Assembly: GCF_011304195.1 (NCBI RefSeq)
Contig: NZ_CP049887.1
Span: 2,790,001-2,854,000, forward strand
Direction of reading: 5' to 3'
DNA: 64,000 bases
DNA from: Vagococcus hydrophili
Lineage (GTDB): Bacteria > Bacillota > Bacilli > Lactobacillales > Vagococcaceae
Positions 58,861 to 64,000 of this stretch are shown here, one piece after another; the first letter of the stretch is position 1, and each line of letters opens with the position of its first letter. Made by a program: the position numbers and the translations under genes. Under the pieces are notes generated by a model. The model did not search any database and was not told the origin of the DNA. It saw nothing but the letters and a program-made list of their open reading frames with translations.

Positions 58861-60150
58861 TTAATTAATAAAAAATCGTTGTATATCGTTCCATGTTACA
58901 GCGACCATAAGTAGTAATAAAATACCTACACCAATCATGGTAATCATGACTTCTTTTTCTTGACTTAGTGGTTTACCCCTAACACCTTCAAAAATATTTA
59001 ACGTTAATTTTCCACCGTCAAGTCCTGGAATTGGTACTAAGTTCATAATACCTAAATTCACAGAAAGGATGGCTGTAAAAGAAAGCACAGCTATAATTCC
59101 ACTATTTGAAACAGCTTCTGATGCTTTAAAGATCATCACTGGTCCACCTAGTTTATTTAAACTAAAATCTGTTATCAAGTTACCTAAAGCTTTAAAGATA
59201 TTAAGTGAGTTGGCGAAAGTTTCAGTCACACCAAACTTCAATTTACCAAAGAAAGATAATTCTTCAAATGTGCTAGAAGGACCTACCCCTAACATTCCTT
59301 GACCTTTTCTTGTGTCATCCGTACTTTCAGAAGGTGTCACTTTTAATTCTTTTTTGTCACCTTTTTCAGTTTGAACCACTAAAGAAATTTCTTTGTTCGC
59401 ATTGGGTGAGACCTCTTCTGAGATATCTGTAAATTGGCTAACTTTGTGACCATTAGCTTCAATAATTTTATCTCCCGGTTTAATGCCAGCTTTGTCAGCA
59501 ACACTATCCTTTTGAACCGAACCAATTGTACTTGTTTTATCTGTGACATTAATGCCACCTGCCATAAAAGCAACGATTGTAAACAAAGCAATTGATAAAA
59601 TAAAGTTATTCATTGGACCTGCAAAATTGGTCATCATCCGGCGACCTAAACTTGCTGATTGGAACTGAACATCTCTTGGTGCAATTTGCGTTTCGATACC
59701 ATCTTCTTCAATAATTGTTGCATCATGAAAAACAGGATATCTCTTCTCTTTTGTTTCATCTCCCATTTCGTAACCCTTAATGTAAAGATCATCAACTAAA
59801 TCACAGTCAATTAATTCTACAGGAATACTATTAGGTAATTGAATTTTTTTATTCGGATTAATTTTAACCACTTGTCCATTTTCATCCAGAACAAGAGACA
59901 AAGGCATTCCCGGAGCAAGTTCGATATCTTCGTCGCCCTCTCCAGCCATTCTCACGTATCCACCAATTGGTAACATTCTGATGGTATATGTTGTTCCATT
60001 CTTACGATGATGAAATAACTTTGGTCCCATTCCAATGGCGAATTCTCTAACTAAAATCCCACCACGTTTGGCAAATATAAAATGACCAAATTCATGAACG
60101 ATGACAATTAACCCAAAAACAAATATAAATGTGACGATTGTTCCTACCAT
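58861..60150 (-). CDS. rseP: Site-2 RIP metalloprotease RseP (RasP/Eep)
   Basis: A 429-residue intramembrane protease with HEFGH near residue 19 as zinc site, one PDZ domain (about 205-275), and NLVPIPGLDGGK in the third helix supplying the Asp ligand. The enterococcal homologue Eep processes pheromone signal peptides and cleaves anti-sigma factors; that it does so here is inference. It lies 27 nt after cdsA. Confidence 0.96.
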   Translation of the reverse strand: MVGTIVTFIFVFGLIVIVHEFGHFIFAKRGGILVREFAIGMGPKLFHHRKNGTTYTIRMLPIGGYVRMAGEGDEDIELAPGMPLSLVLDENGQVVKINPNKKIQLPNSIPVELIDCDLVDDLYIKGYEMGDETKEKRYPVFHDATIIEEDGIETQIAPRDVQFQSASLGRRMMTNFAGPMNNFILSIALFTIVAFMAGGINVTDKTSTIGSVQKDSVADKAGIKPGDKIIEANGHKVSQFTDISEEVSPNANKEISLVVQTEKGDKKELKVTPSESTDDTRKGQGMLGVGPSSTFEELSFFGKLKFGVTETFANSLNIFKALGNLITDFSLNKLGGPVMIFKASEAVSNSGIIAVLSFTAILSVNLGIMNLVPIPGLDGGKLTLNIFEGVRGKPLSQEKEVMITMIGVGILLLLMVAVTWNDIQRFFIN

Positions 60151-60177
60151 GAGTTATTTCCTTTCTTTACCAATAAT

Positions 60178-60966
60178 TTAAAACAAACCAACTAAATGCA
60201 TTAATGGAAATACAAATAATAAACTATCAAAACGGTCTAAAATACCACCATGACCCGGTAATATTTTCCCTGAATCTTTAACTCCGTAATATCTTTTATA
60301 AGCTGATTGAACTAAATCACCCATTTGACCTACAATTGAGAAAAGAACCGTTAAAACAAGCATTACAACAATATTATATGGTAATGGCCAGAAAATCAAA
60401 TAGATTGCTGCAACCACTACGGCACATAAAATACCACCAATTGAACCTTCGATTGTTTTGTTTGGTGAAATATTTGGTGCCAACTTATTTTTACCAAATT
60501 TCATACCACAAAAATAGGCGCCGATATCTGTTGCCCAGACAACGAATAATGCAAACATTAATACTTGGATTCCTGCTTCACGAGCTGCAATAAAGTTCTG
60601 GAAGCCTATTCCTACATACAGACTGACTAATACAGGAAACGCAGCATCATCAAAAGTGTACGTATTTTTCGAAAACACAGGTACCATTAGAATAAACATA
60701 ACAATTAAATAGAAAAGTGCCACGTTGTCTACTTTTTCTGGTAAGAATGAAAACCATGTTTCTTTTGGTAAAACTAGTAAGACTGAACCTAAAATAGCTA
60801 AGGCTCCTTCTAAACTCTTGATTTCCAATCCTCTCATATTAAATAATTCATACACACCAACGCCTGCCATTGCAGCAGCTAAAATTTGAAGTGGCATACT
60901 CCCTAAAATAATTAAAGGTATGAAAAACGCTAGTGCCACGACAGCAGTTATTATTCTTTGTTTCAT
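60178..60966 (-). CDS. cdsA: Phosphatidate cytidylyltransferase
   Basis: A 262-residue membrane enzyme with about eight helices and the C-terminal family signature HGGILDRFDSLLFVFP. It makes CDP-diacylglycerol, the precursor of anionic phospholipids. It lies 2 nt after uppS and before rseP, the standard envelope gene order. Confidence 0.96.
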   Translation of the reverse strand: MKQRIITAVVALAFFIPLIILGSMPLQILAAAMAGVGVYELFNMRGLEIKSLEGALAILGSVLLVLPKETWFSFLPEKVDNVALFYLIVMFILMVPVFSKNTYTFDDAAFPVLVSLYVGIGFQNFIAAREAGIQVLMFALFVVWATDIGAYFCGMKFGKNKLAPNISPNKTIEGSIGGILCAVVVAAIYLIFWPLPYNIVVMLVLTVLFSIVGQMGDLVQSAYKRYYGVKDSGKILPGHGGILDRFDSLLFVFPLMHLVGLF

Positions 60967-60968
60967 TT

Positions 60969-61763
60969 TTACTTGACTCCTTCTGTCTTTTCTTTTAATC
61001 CTCCAAAGCGTCTTGTTCTAAGTTGGAACGTGCCAATCGCTTCTTCCAAGTGACTTGTTGTAAAATCAGGCCAATAAGCGTCAGTAAAGAATAACTCACT
61101 ATACGCAATCTGCCAAAGTAGAAAATTACTGATTCTCTCTTCACCACTTGTTCTAATCAACAAATCAGGATCTTGTAATTCTTCACCTAAAGAAGCTGTC
61201 ATTAAATGTTTTGAAAATTGCTCCTCATTCACCTCACCTGTAACTTGACCTTCTCTTGCTAAATCAACTAGTTCGTTAACAGCAGTCAAAATTTCGGCAC
61301 GGCTTCCATAATTTAAGGCAAAATTTAAAATCATCCCTGTATTGTCTTTCGTTTGTTCAATCGCATTCTCGACAGCTCGTTGTGTATGTTCCGGTAAAAA
61401 CTCTTTATAGCCCATCACATTCACACGAACGTTTTCTTTGATTAATTCTGGTACGAAAACATCAAAAAAATCAACAGGTAATTTCATTAGAAAATTAACT
61501 TCATCTGTTGGACGTTTCCAATTTTCAGTGGAAAAAGCATATAATGTTAACACTTTAACCCCTAAGCGACTAGCATGTGTCGTGATCGTTTTTACATTAT
61601 TCATGCCTTCCTTATGTCCAGCAATTCTTGGAAGTAACTTTCTTTGTGCCCAACGACCGTTACCATCCATAATCACAGCGATATGCTTAGGTATTTCTTT
61701 AGTACTATCAAAAGTTGTTCCTTCACTTACTTCTTTTTTATCTTTTACAAAAAAATTAAACAT
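60969..61763 (-). CDS. uppS: Undecaprenyl diphosphate synthase
   Basis: A 264-residue cis-prenyltransferase. The catalytic Asp is in VIMDGNGRWAQ (about residue 33), and the conserved HKEGMNNVK, TLYAFSTENWKRP and ISNFLLWQIAYSELFF segments are present. It makes the lipid carrier for peptidoglycan. An extended -10 at 61812-61817 suggests its own promoter after the frr terminator. Confidence 0.97.
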   Translation of the reverse strand: MFNFFVKDKKEVSEGTTFDSTKEIPKHIAVIMDGNGRWAQRKLLPRIAGHKEGMNNVKTITTHASRLGVKVLTLYAFSTENWKRPTDEVNFLMKLPVDFFDVFVPELIKENVRVNVMGYKEFLPEHTQRAVENAIEQTKDNTGMILNFALNYGSRAEILTAVNELVDLAREGQVTGEVNEEQFSKHLMTASLGEELQDPDLLIRTSGEERISNFLLWQIAYSELFFTDAYWPDFTTSHLEEAIGTFQLRTRRFGGLKEKTEGVK

Positions 61764-61811
61764 TCTTAAAGCCCCCTATAAAGACTTGAGTTACTTAAAC
61801 TTGTCCTTACT

Positions 61812-61817
61812 ATTGTA
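61812..61817 (-). promoter_or_regulatory. Extended -10 element of uppS-cdsA-rseP
   Basis: TG-C-TACAAT on the minus strand about 50 nt upstream of uppS; the -35 is weak. Confidence 0.45.
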
Positions 61818-61894
61818 GCAAAACCTTCTATAAAAACCTATAAAAATAGAAAATAATCCCGTTTTTTAATAAAAACATAACTCTAAATAATAAA

Positions 61895-61957
61895 AATCGT
61901 GGAATATCACCACAATCTTCCATCTTATCTGAAAGATTAAGATAATACTCCACGACT
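61895..61957 (-). terminator. Terminator after frr
   Basis: A long hairpin with outer stem TCGTGGA (61897-61903 strand read) and TCCACGA (61949-61955), plus an inner partly paired region, followed on the minus strand by TTTTTATTATTT. Confidence 0.65.
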
Positions 61958-61965
61958 TTGATTAA

Positions 61966-62523
61966 TTAAACTTCTAGTAATTCTTCTTCTTTAGCAGATA
62001 CGATTTTATCGATATTTTTTGTGCTGGCATCTGTAATATCTTGAACATCTTTTTCTAAAGTACGTAATTCATCTTCAGAAATATCTTTAGATTTTTCTAA
62101 TTTTTTAAGTTCATCTAAAGCATCACGACGGATATTTCTAACAGCCACTTTAGCATTTTCACCATTTTTACCTACTTCTTTAGCAAGCTCTTTACGGCGT
62201 TCTTCAGTTAACTGAGGAATCACTAAACGAATAACTGTTCCATCATTAGTTGGGCTAATTCCAATATCACTTGCCATCAATGCTTTTTCAATGTTTTCTA
62301 AAGCTGATTTATCAAATGGTGTGATCATTAAGATACGTGCTTCTGGAATTGAAATCCCTGCAATTTGATTTAATGGTGTTTGAGCACCGTAATAATCAAC
62401 AGTGATACGGTCTAAAAGACTGGCATTAGCGCGACCTGCTCTAATTTGTCCTAATTCACGTTGTAAGCTTTCTTCTGACTTAGTCATTTTTTCTTTGGCA
62501 TCATTTAATACTACTTTTTGCAT
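61966..62523 (-). CDS. frr: Ribosome recycling factor
   Basis: A 185-residue RRF with [16 protein letters not shown] and the [12 protein letters not shown] and [10 protein letters not shown] segments; length is exactly usual. It splits post-termination ribosomes with EF-G. The gene starts 1 nt after pyrH, so they are co-transcribed. Confidence 0.97.
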   Translation of the reverse strand: MQKVVLNDAKEKMTKSEESLQRELGQIRAGRANASLLDRITVDYYGAQTPLNQIAGISIPEARILMITPFDKSALENIEKALMASDIGISPTNDGTVIRLVIPQLTEERRKELAKEVGKNGENAKVAVRNIRRDALDELKKLEKSKDISEDELRTLEKDVQDITDASTKNIDKIVSAKEEELLEV

Positions 62524-62524
62524 A

Positions 62525-63247
62525 TTATTTCCCCCTCACAGTTGTTCCGATTTGTTCACCTAAACAAACACGTTTTATATTACCTGATTCATTGATATTA
62601 AACACAACTAACGGAATATCATTATCCATACTTAAACTACTTGCTGTTGAGTCCATAACTGACAGACCTTTTGAAATAACATCTAAATGAGTTAATTCTT
62701 CGAATTTAGTTGCATTAGCATCTAATTTAGGATCTGCTGAATAAACACCATCCACATTATTTTTGGCCATCAAGATAACATCAGCGTTAATCTCTACGGC
62801 TCTTAATGCTGCAGTTGTATCTGTTGTGAAATAAGGGTTACCCGTTCCACCAGCAAAAATAACTACACGACCTTTTTCTAAATGTCTTACCGCACGACGT
62901 CTAATATAAGGTTCAGCAATTTGTCTCATTTCAATGGATGTTTGAACTCTTGTTGGAACACCTTGATTTTCAAGTGTATCTTGTAAAGCAAGACCATTCA
63001 TTACAGTAGCTAACATTCCCATATAATCGGCTTGGGCACGTTCCATTCCCATTTCAGCTCCGATAGTACCACGCCAAATATTACCGCCACCAACAACGAT
63101 AGCCACTTCAACACCTAAGCTGTGAACTTCTTTAATTTCTTTAATTAACTCGTTTACGACTGGTGGGTTAATACCAAAGCCTTTTTCTCCTGCAAGTGCT
63201 TCGCCACTAACTTTCAGTAATACTCTACGATATTTTGGTTCTGTCAT
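62525..63247 (-). CDS. pyrH: UMP kinase
   Basis: A 240-residue amino-acid-kinase-fold UMP kinase with [11 protein letters not shown] near residue 10, [26 protein letters not shown] and the [12 protein letters not shown] segment. It makes UDP from UMP and is normally feedback regulated by UTP and GTP. A promoter lies in the tsf-pyrH gap and frr follows. Confidence 0.97.
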   Translation of the reverse strand: MTEPKYRRVLLKVSGEALAGEKGFGINPPVVNELIKEIKEVHSLGVEVAIVVGGGNIWRGTIGAEMGMERAQADYMGMLATVMNGLALQDTLENQGVPTRVQTSIEMRQIAEPYIRRRAVRHLEKGRVVIFAGGTGNPYFTTDTTAALRAVEINADVILMAKNNVDGVYSADPKLDANATKFEELTHLDVISKGLSVMDSTASSLSMDNDIPLVVFNINESGNIKRVCLGEQIGTTVRGK

Positions 63248-63279
63248 TACAATTACCTCCGTTTAATATCCATACATTC

Positions 63280-63308
63280 ATTTTATCATAACTCAAACGA
63301 ATTATTAA
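63280..63308 (-). promoter_or_regulatory. Promoter of pyrH-frr
   Basis: TTAATA (63303-63308) and extended -10 TG-A-TAAAAT (63280-63285) on the minus strand, 17-nt spacer. Confidence 0.55.
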
Positions 63309-63328
63309 TCCATTTTTGTCTAAAAAAA

Positions 63329-63366
63329 GGGAGCGCATATATCAAATTAATAATAAATGCGTTCCC
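63329..63366 (-). terminator. Intrinsic terminator after tsf
   Basis: A 10-bp stem with one mismatch (GGGAGCGCAT with ATGCGTTCCC), followed on the minus strand by TTTTTTTAG. Confidence 0.85.
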
Positions 63367-63378
63367 AATCAATGACTG

Positions 63379-64000
63379 TTATTTCATTTGGCTCATAACT
63401 TCTGCAGCGAAATCTTCTTCACGTTTTTCGATTCCTTCGCCGACTTCAAAACGTACAAATGTTTTAACAGTAGCGCCTTTTGAAGCTGCAAATTTTTCAA
63501 CAGTTGTGTCTGGATCTTTAACAAATGGTTGGTCAACTAAACATACTTCTGCTAAGAATTTGTTCATGCGTCCCATAACCATTTTTTCAACGATATTGGC
63601 TGGTTTGCCTTCGTTTAATGCTTGTTCAGTTAAGACTTTTTTCTCATGTTCTAATTCTTCTTGAGAAACTTCATCTTTAGTTACATAACGAGGGTTGATA
63701 GCTGCAACGTGCATTGCGATATCTTTAGCTGGTTCTTCGTCTGTTGTTCCTTCAATAAGAGTTAAAACAGCGATTTTACCACCCATGTGTAAGTAACCAC
63801 CGAAAGCAGCGTTATCTTCTTTTTCAAGTAATTCAAAGCGACGGAAGTTAATTCTTTCACCGATTACTGTTGTTGCTTCAATAACGTCAGTTTCGATTGT
63901 ACCTTTTTCAGTTTTAATTGCTAATGCTTCTTCCATATTAGCTGGTTTGTTTTCAGCAACTAATCTAGCTACATCTTTAACCAAGTTTTGGAATAATTCA
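63379..64000 (-). CDS. tsf: Elongation factor Ts, 5' end outside window
   Basis: The C-terminal 206 or so residues of EF-Ts, the guanine exchange factor of EF-Tu. Visible segments are [28 protein letters not shown] and [19 protein letters not shown]. The apparent TTG start at 63984 is internal: the frame continues upstream as ELFQN to the window edge, so the true start lies outside. rpsB would be expected next upstream. The gene ends at a terminator before pyrH. Confidence 0.96.
   Translation of the reverse strand, partial: ELFQNLVKDVARLVAENKPANMEEALAIKTEKGTIETDVIEATTVIGERINFRRFELLEKEDNAAFGGYLHMGGKIAVLTLIEGTTDEEPAKDIAMHVAAINPRYVTKDEVSQEELEHEKKVLTEQALNEGKPANIVEKMVMGRMNKFLAEVCLVDQPFVKDPDTTVEKFAASKGATVKTFVRFEVGEGIEKREEDFAAEVMSQMK

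Overview
The window is a continuous piece of low-GC Firmicutes (Bacillota) chromosome. Gram-type PolC, HrcA/CIRCE control of dnaK, YlxM-Ffh, KhpA, YlxR/YlxQ, alsS-alsD and a complete kdp operon all point to a lactic acid bacterium of the Enterococcaceae or a close relative. The overall feel is Vagococcus- or Enterococcus-like, but I infer this from protein sequence and gene order, not from a database search. No rRNA, tRNA, phage, transposase gene or CRISPR array was recognised.

Layout. 1-2.2 kb: the end of a short UvrA-type ATPase on the + strand. 2.3-3.4 kb: a lipoprotein, khpA and rpsP. 3.5-7.1 kb: a GNAT gene broken by a nonsense codon and a three-gene ABC-2 exporter operon. 7.2-15 kb: kdpFABCDE, including a 26-residue kdpF. 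15.4-19.3 kb: an amidase, an AAC(2')-like acetyltransferase and ylxM-ffh. 19.5-25.4 kb: a CovRS/LisRK-type two-component system and a heterodimeric ABC exporter. 26-32.4 kb: gnd, an EamA transporter, alsS-alsD and a zinc-type binding lipoprotein. 32.5-37.4 kb: hrcA-grpE-dnaK and dnaJ behind two CIRCE operators. 37.5-46.3 kb: a YfcC transporter, truB-ribF-hemW, an amino-acid ABC pair without ATPase, and an oxidoreductase/M42 peptidase pair. 46.5-51.7 kb: rimP-nusA-ylxR-ylxQ-infB-rbfA. 51.8-64 kb: a phosphoesterase, polC (frameshifted), proS, rseP, cdsA, uppS, frr, pyrH and the 3' part of tsf.

The most unusual content is a family of dispersed hairpin repeats at seven intergenic loci (about 2.22, 15.0, 25.6, 28.6, 39.1, 46.4 and 52.7 kb). 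Each locus follows the pattern (A-B)n-A. A and B are the two arms of a 123-bp-period hairpin, and n is 0, 1, 2 or 3. The arms of each A-B unit carry matched, compensating base changes. The inner stem differs in sequence between units while its length hardly changes. The unpaired last A always sits next to an intrinsic terminator, and at five loci the first A starts within 10 nt of a stop codon. I know of no described family with this exact architecture, though I could not search for one.

Most genes are housekeeping, arranged in transcription/translation operons (rimP-nusA-infB-rbfA, tsf/pyrH/frr), envelope lipid genes (uppS-cdsA-rseP) and stress control (hrcA operon). Accessory functions are potassium uptake, acetoin formation, zinc uptake and drug-type export. 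Two genes are interrupted: polC by one missing G in a G run, and a GNAT gene by one stop codon.
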